NCBI RefSeq assembly: GCF_000149955.1 | Contig: NC_030996.1 | Location: 18,039-82,038 of the forward strand | Direction: 5' to 3' | From: Fusarium oxysporum f. sp. lycopersici 4287 | Lineage: Eukaryota; Ascomycota; Sordariomycetes; Hypocreales; Nectriaceae | DNA length: 64,000 nucleotides | Part shown: positions 22,674 to 34,230 of the stretch, one piece after another | Layout: the number at the start of each line of letters is the position of its first letter | How positions within the stretch are numbered: the stretch's first letter is position 1 | Notes under the pieces: generated by a model | Seen by the model: only the letters and a program-made list of their open reading frames with translations | Database searches by the model: none | What the model was told of the DNA's origin: nothing | Program-made: the position numbers and the translations under genes

Positions 22674-23834
22674 TCATCTTCCCTTCGTCTTCAATCCCGT
22701 CATTGACGCTGAACTCCTAATAGAACTTGCGGGTGTATTCGAGAACACAGGGCGACATCCTTCAAGCTTCTGCCGACGATCAAACTCTTTAAGAAACGTG
22801 TAGACACTACCGAGAGGCATGTATTCCAGTAGAGGCCGCAATTCGCTGGGAAACATCTCGGCGCCGTGATCTTTAATATCCTCGTTGACGCGATTGAGGC
22901 GAAGAATCTGCATCCAAGACACAATCCCATCGCCAACCATGAACGTCGGAAATTGCGCCTGGGCGATATCATCCAGAATCCACGTATTCCGGAAATACGG
23001 CCTGTTGAGAAAGCTGGAGATGGCCTTGTAGCTGGGTACCTCCGTCGGGTCCGTGATCCCCTCAGGAATGTCACTGAGATGAGCCACCGGCCCCATCCAC
23101 TGCAGAATCGGCGCGTAATTAGCTGGGTTCGCCTCACGATCACCTGGTTCTCCGAAATTCGCGGGCATGCACTTATCCCACGCCCTGATGATCTCAATCG
23201 CAAGATCGGACGTCGCGTCCTTCGGCCCAAGCCATCCAACGACCAACCTCGCCTCGCGGTACGCACGAGCCATATGTGCACGGCGCTCAGCCTCTTCTTT
23301 CCTGTCGCGCCTGTTGATGCATAATAGATCGATCCAGATTCGTAGCGGAGGTTTGTCGCATCTCACTGCGCCGGGGTCGACGAGCTTTCGGAGGAATGAC
23401 CGTAGCCATCCGGGGGGTTTCTTTGTCGGCGATGGTGGTGGGGAGGGTTGCTGCTGTTGTTGTTGGTGATTACTGATAGTCCTTTCTGCCTCAAGATCAA
23501 CCCTTGAGGAGGAGGCGTTGTTGATGACGGATTGGGCACGGGGTCCTAGGAAGACTTCGCGGGTGTAGCGAATCGCTTCGGCGAGGTCGGACGGTATGGC
23601 TACTTTTTGGCCATTGAGTAGAATGGTCTCGGTGTTTGTAATGTCGCCGTAAAGAGCAGAAAGGCCGATGAAATCAGGTGCTTCGCATAGTTTCTCGTGT
23701 ACCAGGCGACATACGATTCGGTCGTTGATGTCGTTATTCGGCGAAGGCTGCAGCTCCAGTATCCTCACTTCACGCGCCGCCAGATCTAGCGGCTGGTAGT
23801 GAATCGAGGACAAACCATCTGAAGGCGGTGCCAT
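22674..23834 (-). CDS. HET-domain (heterokaryon incompatibility) protein
   Basis: A single frame of 386 residues. The HET domain covers about residues 10-300. HYQPLDLAAREVRILELQP begins it, FIGLSALYGD replaces the usual ALSYxWG, LRIWIDLLCINRRD matches LWIDALCINQ, VVGWLGPKD matches the WLG motif, and RPYFRNTWILDDI matches RPWFxRxWxxQE. A Gln run followed by a Pro-rich insert (near residues 120-140) breaks the domain. HET proteins trigger programmed cell death when non-self is detected at hyphal fusion. The substitutions at the YxWG and Gln-Glu positions make activity uncertain. It is short for the family, with little C-terminal region. Confidence 0.82.
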   Translation of the reverse strand: MAPPSDGLSSIHYQPLDLAAREVRILELQPSPNNDINDRIVCRLVHEKLCEAPDFIGLSALYGDITNTETILLNGQKVAIPSDLAEAIRYTREVFLGPRAQSVINNASSSRVDLEAERTISNHQQQQQQPSPPPSPTKKPPGWLRSFLRKLVDPGAVRCDKPPLRIWIDLLCINRRDRKEEAERRAHMARAYREARLVVGWLGPKDATSDLAIEIIRAWDKCMPANFGEPGDREANPANYAPILQWMGPVAHLSDIPEGITDPTEVPSYKAISSFLNRPYFRNTWILDDIAQAQFPTFMVGDGIVSWMQILRLNRVNEDIKDHGAEMFPSELRPLLEYMPLGSVYTFLKEFDRRQKLEGCRPVFSNTPASSIRSSASMTGLKTKGR

Positions 23835-25715
23835 TAGTCACTGCTGTCTTAGCGATCGAATCTGGGTGGGCTCGTATGTATGTTGGTTGGCCTAGCCTTG
23901 TCTCTCTCATATGCAGGATATCATGCAAGGAGGGGGGGCACTTCACAGTTGATATGATGATGTATGGGTTGCAGTCAAAGAAGGGAGGGGCCAGAAAGTG
24001 GGAGAAACAAGGTACTTGTTTTAATCGACATTCACCAACTGGTTTGTGCGTTTTTTTTTAGCAGCCCAAGTAGTGAAAAAAAAAAACCTGCCAAGACCCT
24101 GGAATGTGGCCCAACGAGAGAAAGTTGTTCCCACTCAGCACTGCCGGGTTTGGACATGTCAGGAATGAGGAAGATCTCGGCAAGGATTTGCACGAGCTAA
24201 CAGCCTAATAGGCAATCCACTACCGTTGCTGCAGCTGATAACATGACCCGAATCCCAGACAAGTGATTAATATACCACTAGCAAATCAACCGTCCCAAGC
24301 CTATCCCGTACGCCATTGATCGAGATCATTCTAGTCTAGCCATATAGAATTTAGAGCCAGGCCTGATGCAGAGGAGTAAAATGCTTGTCAGCAACTCTAA
24401 GATAAACGCTGACTCGTGGCAATTGACATTTGCGGAGGAGATTTGAGCGGCGTCCTTTGAGGCCCGGCCCGGTTTCAATTCTTGGTCAGGACGTGGAAAT
24501 GCTAGTTTAGCGTTGGTGATATGATTGTCCCTTGTCTAGTCTCAGTTTAGCGTAGGTGCTCTGTAGCTGAACGCGGAATACCAATCTGATGTCGTGATGG
24601 TGTATCGCTCGTGACGAGGACTGCCGGCTTTACGCCTGAGACAACGCCTTCGACTCATCACATTTCTAGGAAGTAATCCAGAAGGACCAAAATCTTCCAG
24701 AGCTTCTAGAACGTGCCACCTTTTACTTCTGTCTCCGGCCAATTTCTGCTCCATTGATGTACGTGCTGTGTCTCACCGCCCCCCTTGGCAAGAAGACGTA
24801 ATTATAACTGTCCCCCTTCCAAACTCGGCAAGTGTTCTCTTTCTCCGATGCGAGTTGGTGACGAACCCGCATTCTTTGGTAAAAGGAGTGGAGCTGGATC
24901 TGTTCACGTGTAGACAGGAGAATGGCTTGTTGCTTGACAGCGTGGATCTGCTAAGTGCCGAGTTATGCCACGTTCGGTACTAGCGCCGGGAATCGATCAC
25001 GCAAAGATTCCGCCGAACGGCTTATTTCCTATGGGGATTTTAGCATAATCACTTAAATCTGCATGCTGGATGCAACATTACGATGCAACGTAGACGAGCT
25101 GTCAAAACACCTGATATGATGCTGTATCCCTCCATCATAATATGAAGCTGGCGCCTTCGGCTTTACTATTGAGACATGTACAGCGAGTTGTTTCAGAGAC
25201 TGGAGTACTTCTAGATTGCGGTTTGTTCGTCTAGGATGCTCACTGAGACATTTAACAAACCTGCATCAAAACCCTTGGCCGAACTCCCTCGGTGTTGGGC
25301 CGTTGGCTACCAAACCCACCACACCGTCACGATGATCTGCAAAACAAACTTCTCGATCCAAGACACGTCCCCGGTAATCAAGAGGGGGGCAAGTGGATCG
25401 TCACCACCAGTTCAATTTGTGCATCCCTGTTTTCTGGATCTGGACCCCAGTTGATATGCCTCACCAACAACCAAATCAACCTGAAAGAATTGCAGAACCA
25501 ACAGACCTACTGCAAGACAAATTGATAATTCTTTCAAGCATGTACAGATATCCCTCGGCATTACCAGCTGCGCTTTTTAGTCCGCAGTCTCCCTGTGATG
25601 GAAGTGAAGTTATAAAGGAAGCTCGTGAACCGCCCTAGTAGGGATCTAACAACGCTCAGACTCACTTACCCTCGTAAACTATCAACTCGCATCTAATCTC
25701 CCCTTGTCGATCGAA
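23835..25715. other. Long intergenic region
   Basis: About 1.9 kb. It contains short poly-T and poly-A tracts near 24052 and 24077 and scattered short frames, none protein-like. It separates the HET gene's promoter from the next plus-strand gene. Confidence 0.45.
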
Positions 25716-27380
25716 ATGTCTTTCCCCTTGTGCCTACCCTGGCCTCAGCAAGCCTACTGGGGCGAGTTTAACCTCAACGGGCTCAAGATAAAACCCAGAG
25801 ACCGTGCCCTACACGATTCAAGTTCCACCGCTGATATCCCCCCGTACTTCTGGGGCAAGGGTCTCCGGGGCCGTGGGCTCGGGAGATTCCTCACCCGAAG
25901 GACAGCCAAGCCCAAGCATACTGGGTACACTGAAGCTAGAAGTCTTATCGGATGCGGAACTGTTGATGATCTCCAGAGACTGTCGTATCATGCAAGCACT
26001 TTCATTATCGAAGTGTTTGAAGATATCGAAGATGCTTCGGGTGCTTCCTCGACTGAATCCTTGTCATCGCCTAGTTCAGGCCCCAGAGTAACTCAGCTAA
26101 GACTCTCCTCCTGAGCTAGAGGCATGGAAATCGTCCCAGCATGCGATCGGCAATGTCTTGCCGCCCAAGGGCGCTGGGTTGAGCCCTGTTTCCCAGAGAT
26201 CCTTCATATCCTTGGCGCAGAGGATTGGCCTGAAGCTCTCAAGACGACGAACGCCTTGTTTGGATGCGGTATTGCTAGTCTTCTCATGGGTGCTGCCGAT
26301 TCAAGAACCATGTTCTCCAACTATGTCACAGACATGGCGTTTTATTACGAACACGGATACAACTATGTCTTTCCCAACCTTGAGCCGCTACTGGAGAAGG
26401 GTCTTAATGATCCTCATGCGCTACGAACCCCTGGCGGTCGGGAGCGTCGCGATGCCGTCGCGATTGGCAAGCGATACATCCAGGGCAAGATCGCCCTTGA
26501 GAAGAAGCACAAGGGCCATCTGCTAAACCGTTCTGCGCGTCTTGATCGACGCACCGCTCAGATCGTTTCCCTCTCTGAGAGTAGTCTTCTTGGCATGGCA
26601 GCTGAAGCCACAGCACGAGGCTTTGACCCTGGCGCTGTCATGGCCGATCTTGTCTTCAGTTCACCAGGAACCGATGTCGTTGACGTTGGATGCGACCTTG
26701 TTAACTCCGAGGTTATGAACTCGTTCTTGAATGTCACTGACATCACGGACAGTGGTGTTGTAAGCGAGGATGTTTTGAGGAGGGTTTATGATGCATATGC
26801 TGTGATGGGCGCAAGGATGCTCACTCAGCGATGGCACGAGCCTGTTGCTAGGATGTGTGCTGCGCTGTATACATGGCATATTCAGAACGATCGTCATATG
26901 TTCTTCCGTCGTGCTTTGTTGGGTTGGTCGAAGGCGAGGAAGACACCTGCTCAGCCTCAAAGTGAGGGTGATTTTGATGAGGTGTTTGACAAGCAATTCC
27001 GTCTCACTGGATTCTCTCGGCCTCTGGATGCCAAGTACGCGTGCAACGGCGAAGATACTTGCGATCACGTCCACGAACATCTTGAGCGCCATGACGAAGA
27101 GCCTCTCCTTAAGGAACTCTGGTGGTATCTCGTCACTGGTCCTCTTGAATACGTCCGGGGCGGCAAGGTCGACGAGGCTCGCGAATTGGAATTAGCCGAA
27201 GGGTCAAGGCTAAGAATGGCCAAGCTTTTCGCTAGAGGCCGGGTATTGGAAATGGTCTGGCTGATTGCCCATGCAAACCACCATGCTTGGCAGGTCAACT
27301 ACTTGTTCGAGGCTGCCATGTTTGGTAGCATTCTCGATGGCGGAAAATTGATTGGAAAGCTGGATAGAAAGGATCAATGA
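25716..27380 (+). CDS. Unrecognised protein, open frame interrupted by one in-frame TGA
   Basis: Two open stretches in the same frame, 25716-26114 (132 codons) and 26124-27380 (418 codons), are separated by a TGA at 26112-26114 and three sense codons. Read together they would be a 554-codon protein. No intron with proper phase removes the stop. The second part is well conserved in style: acidic/aromatic motifs such as HEPVARMCAALYTWHI and NDRHMFFRRALLGW, no signal peptide, helix-rich. I do not recognise the family. A TGG to TGA change, as RIP would cause, is one explanation. Alternatively the real gene starts at 26124 and the upstream frame is non-coding. Confidence 0.6.
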
Positions 27381-27805
27381 TTTTGGGACATGATACGATG
27401 ATGATTGGATGATTGACGGTCTGCGTTGTGTTTCTTAGAGTTGCTTGAGTTATGATATCTCTTATGTTTAGTATAGATTACGAATTGATCTTCTACCTTA
27501 TTTCACCGTGCCCTTACTGGTAACTGCTTTTGCAATTATTTATGTATTTCATGATCAAACTCTATTGGGATAAATGAGTCGCTATGCAATGATATAACGG
27601 CGGAAGACATGAATCAGCGAATGATACCGAAATTCGAGACCTTTGCCCTAACCACATAAATGTCATATTCCATCTGCCGTCTGTCAACATGTCATGTCAG
27701 ACTTAGTCAACGGCTAAAAATGGGCTGACACAATTTCCGGGTCCAAGCGGACCTTCTATTCCCCCCATCCAACAACGCATCACCCAGTGTTACATCACCT
27801 GAACC
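27381..27805. other. Convergent intergenic region
   Basis: About 425 bases between two converging genes, expected to hold both 3' UTRs. Nothing else seen. Confidence 0.5.
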
Positions 27806-28970
27806 CTAAGCCGCTGCAACATTCGAAATGTCACTGTCACTCCCCTTGCTAGGCGAATATGCAGTCGCATCGGTGCCCGGACGCCACGTCTCGGCGTCAC
27901 CCAGACGGTCGGACGTAAGTCCGCTGCTTCCGGGGTTCTTGAAACCACGTTCTTGTTGACGTTGGAAGGAGATCCTCCGAAGACGCTCGGTCTCTGCGGG
28001 CGTTAGGTGAAGCTGCGAATCCTTATTAGATCGTCATTGGGGAAAGGACTTGGAGATCGACTTACATAGACTTCAATGCCTATAGCGTGGATAGCTAGTG
28101 CTAGCCAAATGCCCATAGAGAACCCTAGCGATAGAGCGGATGAAATGTTCTCGGTACTCTCGCCTGACATGTCACCTTGTATGGCAACCCAGGCATTTAG
28201 ATCCTGGCAGGTGGGATCCTTGGCGATCAGAGACTCGGTGTCGTCGTAGAAGGAAGCAACCTTGGCGCATTGCATTGGAAGTCGGAAGCTCGGGTTCTTG
28301 GACATGACCAAGGCAGAGATGATCATAATTATTCGCAAAGTGATAATTGAACCCAGCCTGTGAGTTTTAGCCTATGATGTACTACTGAGGTTAATAGAAA
28401 ACTTACGTAGAACCATGCACGAAGCATCCAAGCGCGATGTTGCTCGAGCTGCAGTGTCTTGATGTTCCATATCGCCAAAACGAGTGACCCAAGAAACATG
28501 ATCGACATGAGACCTACAGCGGCTCTAACCGAAAGTGAGCCTCCAAAGGCGACGGGTGCAATAATAATGGCACCGACAGTCCCGATGACAGCTAGAACAA
28601 CGACGATATATCCATTCATACGATGAAACAGCAGTGCTTTGTATCGAATGAAAGGAACAAATTGAAAGACGACAAGAAACGAGGCCGGAATGATGGTGTA
28701 TAGATGCATTTTGATGCCGATCTTGTAAAGGTCCTTTCTGTTGTAAGACCAGCATTCGCCTGGGCCCGCACCGTTACCAGCGCTGTTGGGATTGCAGTAA
28801 ATGCCATTGTAATTAAGGAACATCATTCGGGCGAGGGCGAAGCCAAACATGGCGCCAGCAAAGATGAACCATAGGATGAAGTTATAGCCTTTGGAGAAGC
28901 CAATTGGGTTGTAGACCTTGCGGGCCCTGGCGACAAAGGTATTGGCTGGAGGACGCGTTGGAGCTGCCAT
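27806..28970 (-). CDS. DUF2306-type multi-pass membrane protein
   Basis: Exons 28970-28407, about 28371-28066 and 28012-27806. The first exon starts at MAAPTRPP and holds five or so hydrophobic segments, with KMHLYTIIPASFLVVFQFVP, FHRMNGY and EQHRAWMLRAWFY typical of DUF2306. The middle exon has two more membrane segments with a Cys-containing loop. The last exon is a polar tail ending SDISNVAAA. The first junction is awkward: the strongest acceptor (28358) breaks the frame, and the in-frame one (28372) needs a 35-nt intron. No biochemical role is known for the family. It is divergent from the Zn2Cys6 gene at 29515. Confidence 0.72.
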
Positions 28971-29514
28971 TGTGTCGAGTTTGACCAGTTTTTGTCGGAT
29001 TAACGCGAATTGTTGCGACGACGAGCAAACTGAAGACAAACGCCCATTGAGAAATTGACATGATATATACAACTACTGCCTCACTACGAATAACCAGCCC
29101 TGTGTCGGCAGTGAATATCATAGCTGTCATCCCCGATCCTCTGGCGCACATTGAATCTACAATAGGACAAAGCGAACGGCAATCTCTCGCATTCACTTTG
29201 CCAAGCTTGCAAGGAACCCAATCGAAGCGAATGCGAACCCTCATAAACGAAAATGCATCGTGGGGTCTTGGGCGCTAAACCACATCGAGACTCAATCTGC
29301 GCGGGAAAAAGTCAATGCCGTCATCAGCCACGTCGTGACAGGGCAGAGTTGACCCAAAGCGAAAGAGAAGAACTAACAAAGGATTCAATTTCGAGGCCGA
29401 GTCCTGCGGCTTTTTATTTTCCGTTCGGTCTGATGCTGCCACTTTTATCTTTATTCTGCGGATGTCAGAACGTAATCTCTGAGTTGACGGCATTCAAAGA
29501 GCCAATAACCAAAA
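28971..29514. promoter_or_regulatory. Divergent promoter region, DUF2306 gene and Zn2Cys6 gene
   Basis: About 540 bases between two opposite start codons with no credible gene. The arrangement suggests, but does not show, joint control. Confidence 0.35.
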
Positions 29515-31253
29515 ATGGTAGGTGTGCCTGGTAGATCCAAGGCATGCGTCACATGTCGAAGGCGGAAGAAGGGTGTAAGTCTATCGGCCTCTCTAACGGT
29601 CACTGCTGATAATTGGCCAGTGCGATAAGAAAGTACCCTTTTGCGGTCAATGTCTCGCCATGGGCATCCCATGCGAAGGGTATGAGCGTCAGCAAATATG
29701 GCTCAACAGCGAAGGTTCCACACAAAAGTCCTATACCAAGTCCCCATCACGGAGTTCATCTTCATCGCCGTCCGATTCAAGCCCACCTGCCCCGGTAGTG
29801 ATACTTCACGACTCGCTCATGAGGACAGCTCGAACCCAAAAGTTCACTGGTCTTTTCTGGTCAGATTATCTGTCTGGCGGAAGTGGCTTCTCACTCAAAG
29901 CATCTGGGATAACCAGTGCGAAATGGATGGCACTGTATGAGGTTCTGAGTGACGCTGAAGCCAGTCTTCAATACGTCGCCATGGCGCTCAGCACAGCAAC
30001 GCTTGGCGCGACCAATAATGATGTCCAACTAATGAACAAGAGTCAACAGGCGTATGGATTAGCAATGCAGCAAATGGCAACGTCATTTATATCTCCATCA
30101 CGAAACAAGGATGGTATTCTCGCTGCTATCCAGCTCATGCGAGTATATGAGGTCAGATAACCCATGAGTCTTGCCAATGGAGATGCTGATTGGCCAACAG
30201 CAATTATTCGGCACAGGCATTTCCGCAGCTCAAAAGAACTCACCCGTGTCGCAGATCAAGGGTTTCAGAAAGCATATAGATGGGGAGACTGCTCTGATAT
30301 TGAGTCGCGGCCCTCAGGATTCCTGGTCCTCCATGGGAAAACAGCTACTAGCAGATGGTCGTCTAACTTTGGTAAGTCTCAACTTGATATGCTTCCTCGT
30401 GGGCTGACAAATATAGATCAACGCATACATCTCACGGCGCAAACGATCACCATACAGCCAGGGCTGGAAACAATCACAACTCTGGCGCTCAGTAACAACC
30501 TCCCCTCTCAACCAACTCATTGATATCTTGGTTGAAGTACCAGCGCTTCTAGAAGACCTCGATATCTTCCGAGAAGCTCCAAGCAACGAACTCTATAATT
30601 CAATTCTGACTCGATGTCACACCTGCGAGGTTGAGATATTAGCGCTGGGGTTGGGATTTGGCGAGTCGCTCACGACCTACGACTATACATATACCAGGGA
30701 GCCCTTACCGATACCCAAGAACGACGATGATCTTGCGATCGTTTATCTGAGCTGCTACTACTGGATGACTTGCTTCTTCATATATTCGACAATGGGCTTC
30801 TGCGAACTCGAATCCATGGATTCATATGCGAGAGGACCGATACTGAATTACCCGAGTCAACGAATTGCAATGTCGTATGCTTACAAGATCGCGCATGCCA
30901 TTCACTTAGTATTCGAACCACCAGCTGGGACCTACAGCTCAGTAGCCGCATTCTTCCTTCTGGGGACTGCTCTACGATATCTCATCATGGTAGAGACTCA
31001 TGGCGGCCATGATATTATGAGTAAAGAGAGGCTATTGTTGGTTAATATATTTACTCGACCATTCCTAGGGAGCTTTGTTGGGAGGTTTCTGCAGAACCTG
31101 CAGGTGGATGACGGTATTGACTATGGATATCCTGCGGACATCCTTCTAGGGATGAGAGGTATTGAGTATAGAGCCAGAGTCTGGTGGTGCGGAATGATGC
31201 AGGCTGGATTGCCGGAGTTCACACTAGAAGATCCTTGCTATCCGTCAAAATGA
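29515..31253 (+). CDS. Zn2Cys6 transcription factor
   Basis: Exons 29515-29574, 29621-30151, 30201-30371 and 30417-31253 splice in phase to 532 residues. The zinc cluster is at the very N-terminus and is divided by the first intron: KACVTCRRRKKGC in exons 1-2, then FCGQC and a final Cys in GIPCEGYE. A Ser/Pro-rich linker follows. The rest is helical, with LFGTGISAAQ and HIDGETALILSRGP, the style of the second fungal TF domain (Fungal_trans_2/DUF3468). It is a nuclear DNA-binding regulator of unknown target. Its divergent partner is a DUF2306 membrane protein and the next gene downstream encodes a secreted beta-helix protein. Confidence 0.85.
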
Positions 31254-31359
31254 CAATTCGTGTTATGCATGTTATCATCTTCAAACTATATACAAAAGAG
31301 CCTCCAAGCCATCATGGCAAACGAACGTGTTAACCCAGTATCATTCAGTGCTTAATCGC

Positions 31360-32427
31360 TTAGCAAATGTTCTTCTGGGCATTGCCAGTAATTCCCCAGT
31401 AGATATTTTCAGCACAAGGCGACTCCCGAACAGTGTTGCTGTTGACCTGGGCCTTGACGTAGATACCGCTGGTGTTGGGGAACTCGCTTCGTGCTGAAAC
31501 GCGGACCTCGCCTCCTCCATTGATGAGACCATCCCGAATAGCAAAGTTATAACAGTTCTCGATTAAGATAGCGTTGTTTCCATTGTCAGCGAGATCAATG
31601 TTCTTGATCTCAGTGGCACCGGACATGGAAACACAGAAGATACCGCGACCGCCGCCTCGTGAGTAGACTTTATCGATAAAGACGTTGGTGGTGGTGTATT
31701 CACCATTGGCGAGTTGGCCATTGTTGTTGGCGAAGCGAAGGGTAGCATACCCGGTGCCAGCTCCAGCATTGATACCCTCGACATAACCGACCTTGACGTT
31801 TCGAGACTCCTGGATGAGTAGGCCGCATTCACCGACATCCTTGGCCTTGACGGACGTGATAGTAAGACCGTCAATCTTGAATGTCTCAACAGCATGGCTC
31901 CCAGCACCGGTAACCACGATATTTCCCATAGAAACACCGTAATTCCAGTTCGCATCGCGATCGAAGCGAATACCTATCCCACCACTAAGGTTCAAGGTAA
32001 TATCACCAAGCGCCAAGTTCCTTGTACCTGAGAATCTCAAACCAAAGTACGGATTACCCGTCATCTTGAGATACGGAATCTTAACATCGTTCTGGTTAAT
32101 AGCTTCAATTGCACCACGACCAGATTTGTTGCCGACGTTCATAGTACCGCAGACCTCAAACGTCTTTCCGCTGGTGATGCTGATGGTGTTGGCGCCGATG
32201 CTGCCGGATGCTCGGACCGTGACGCGTTGGCCGCTGCTGATGCGATCGAGGGCGGTTTGGATGGCGAGACGGTAGTCGGTGCCTGTGTAGACGTTTGCGC
32301 CGTTGACGGTGGCGGTGAAGGTGCCGGAGCCGGAGACTACGCCTTGGGGGGAGCCATCGCCGCAGGCTGCGTTGGCGGCGGTGATGAGGGCGAGACCAGC
32401 GGTCAGGACGGAAGAGAGATGCAACAT
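31360..32427 (-). CDS. Secreted right-handed parallel beta-helix protein (pectin-lyase fold)
   Basis: One frame of 355 residues. The N-terminus has a clear signal peptide (LSSVLTAGLALITAANA, cleavage before ACGDG). The remainder shows repeating short turns with Asn, Gly, Ile and Val (SGKTFEVCGTMNVG, DGLTITSVKAKDVGECG, NNAILIENCYNFAIRDG), as in a parallel beta-helix. Six or more Cys are present, fitting an extracellular protein. The fold is shared by pectate lyases and GH28 enzymes, but I cannot see a certain polygalacturonase catalytic set, so the activity is open. A cell-wall polysaccharide is the likely substrate. The 3' end converges on the regulator ending at 31253. Confidence 0.8.
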   Translation of the reverse strand: MLHLSSVLTAGLALITAANAACGDGSPQGVVSGSGTFTATVNGANVYTGTDYRLAIQTALDRISSGQRVTVRASGSIGANTISITSGKTFEVCGTMNVGNKSGRGAIEAINQNDVKIPYLKMTGNPYFGLRFSGTRNLALGDITLNLSGGIGIRFDRDANWNYGVSMGNIVVTGAGSHAVETFKIDGLTITSVKAKDVGECGLLIQESRNVKVGYVEGINAGAGTGYATLRFANNNGQLANGEYTTTNVFIDKVYSRGGGRGIFCVSMSGATEIKNIDLADNGNNAILIENCYNFAIRDGLINGGGEVRVSARSEFPNTSGIYVKAQVNSNTVRESPCAENIYWGITGNAQKNIC

Positions 32428-33381
32428 CTTGAAGAGTCCTCAAGGATTGAGGTTTCAGGTGAGCTACCGTATCAGCGAAACTGATCTATGGCTGTCCTTT
32501 TATAGTTGAGGCAAGGCCATAGTGGTGATCAACTATTCGTGCGCTTTTCATCCAGGATGATCCCCCAAACCCAATAATACCGTATGTCGTCAAGGCCTTG
32601 GCGCAGAGGGGTACGTGATGTTCCATGTCAATAACGAGATGCCATTTCGGGTCACGCGGAAGTTTAACCTCCGCAGGGGACGCTGCGATGCATATTCTGG
32701 GGTATTCTCCCACCTATCACACCGGAGTAATATGAAACTTACCGGAAATAAAGCACGTTAGCCTAGAGCTCGGCACTTGTTGTCAAAAAGTCTGTCGGAG
32801 GGCCAATTTTTAAGCTTGAGTTAGCTTCCTGAATTGGTTAGATGTCGAAAATTAAGCTTAGTATGTCGCTGTCAAATGACCCGAAGAACCGAGGTGTCAA
32901 TACATCGTATCCGTGTCCTCTCTCGCAAGTCGAAGGTTCCGTATTTACAGTTCAAAATAAATCCCGATGTTGGTCGAAGAGTACCATCTATATTGTGATC
33001 AGATAATTTTGACTCATTGTTGATCTGTTTGATACGCTACAGGCGGTTCTTCAGGATTGCATACACAATGAAAAGTGATCTTGTTTATTGCGAGACTAAG
33101 TTGATTTTGGCAGCCAAAGTCTCACGTGAATTTCTTCATCTGCGTTGAGTTACCCCATGAAAATTGCGTCCTGAGCTCTATATGCAATAAGCGATTCCAT
33201 AGTCATGGGGATAATTGAATAATTGCACCCCTGCATGCGGCTGAGCAACAAATCAGGCTGTGCAACTTGAAATTTCAGCTCTGCCCGTCAACTCTTCTGC
33301 CTGTCGTATGATCAGCATCATCTCTTTTTGTTGTCAGGAAGCTAAGATATTTGACTGCAATGCTTCTACAGTGTCGTAGGC
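32428..33381. other. Divergent intergenic region
   Basis: About 950 bases between the beta-helix gene (minus) and the NOD-like receptor locus (plus). No gene recognised. It is moderately AT-rich in the middle. Confidence 0.5.
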
Positions 33382-34230
33382 ATGGCTTCATCCGAGGGTT
33401 CTCAGTCTTTGCTGCCTAAGCGACAACGGGCTGATAGCGGGGATAGTGCCCAGTCCTTGCAATACAATGACTACACAGTCGGGTGGATCTCCGCCCTTCC
33501 GCTTGAGATGACAGCTGCTCAAGCTATGCTGGATCACAGACATGAGCCACTGCGCCAGCATCCACAGGACAGCAACTGTTACGAATTCGGAAGCATCAAG
33601 GGCCATAACGTGGTTATCGCCTGTCTACCCAAAGCACAGTATGGCAACAATAACGCGGCCATTGTTGCGAATAATATGAATCGGACTTTCCCTCATCTTC
33701 AACATCGTTTGTTGGTCGGTATCGCGGGTGGGGCGCCTGGGACAGTTGACGTACGCCTTGGAGATGTCGTGGTCAGCACAGATGCCATACAATACGATCT
33801 GGGGAAAGTCTTGCCCAACAACCACTTTCAGCGAATTGCTAAAGCTACCAGTCCTCCCCAGGCGCTACTGACTGTCGTTTCAAAGCTTGAGGCGAGCAAT
33901 AGAGGAGGCCAAAATCGAATGCTTGAGATTTTGGCTGAGAATGCAGCTCGCCTCCCTCATTACTCCCATCCAATGGTTGAGGATCGTCTCTTCCACCATG
34001 AGTGTCCCCATACTTCCTCAAGTTCAGACTGTGATCTCTGTGATATATCGCAGCTTATAGTCAGGGAGCTGCGTCAAAACACCAACCCGGTAATCCACCA
34101 CGGTCGGGTTGCGTCAGGAAACCAAGTTATCAAAGATGCACTTACTCGAGACAGTCTATCCAAAGAGGTCAGAATATTTGCTTTGAGATGGAGGCAGCAG
34201 GTGTTATGGATACTTTTCCTTGCCTTGTGA
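33382..34230 (+). CDS. NOD-like receptor, N-terminal part: nucleoside-phosphorylase-like domain (frame ends early)
   Basis: A frame of 282 residues. [20 protein letters not shown], the PNP/UDP-phosphorylase-like start of many fungal NLRs, lies near residue 30, followed by [10 protein letters not shown] and [10 protein letters not shown]. The final 18 or so residues (from about 34172) are out of frame. The expected C-terminal segment of the domain ([20 protein letters not shown]) is read in the next frame, from about 34176. A one-base loss near 34165-34176 explains this. No intron of workable size fits. In intact members this domain is the N-terminal effector or sensor linked to a NACHT ATPase. 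Confidence 0.75.
   Translation: MASSEGSQSLLPKRQRADSGDSAQSLQYNDYTVGWISALPLEMTAAQAMLDHRHEPLRQHPQDSNCYEFGSIKGHNVVIACLPKAQYGNNNAAIVANNMNRTFPHLQHRLLVGIAGGAPGTVDVRLGDVVVSTDAIQYDLGKVLPNNHFQRIAKATSPPQALLTVVSKLEASNRGGQNRMLEILAENAARLPHYSHPMVEDRLFHHECPHTSSSSDCDLCDISQLIVRELRQNTNPVIHHGRVASGNQVIKDALTRDSLSKEVRIFALRWRQQVLWILFLAL

Noticed and set aside
26112..26114. Selenocysteine or programmed readthrough at the TGA
   Set aside because: Fungi of this group lack selenoprotein machinery and the bases after the stop do not match the known strong readthrough context; a mutation is simpler.
34160..34190. A tiny intron to reconcile the two NLR frames
   Set aside because: The only GT..AG pair here is about 20 nt, too short to splice.
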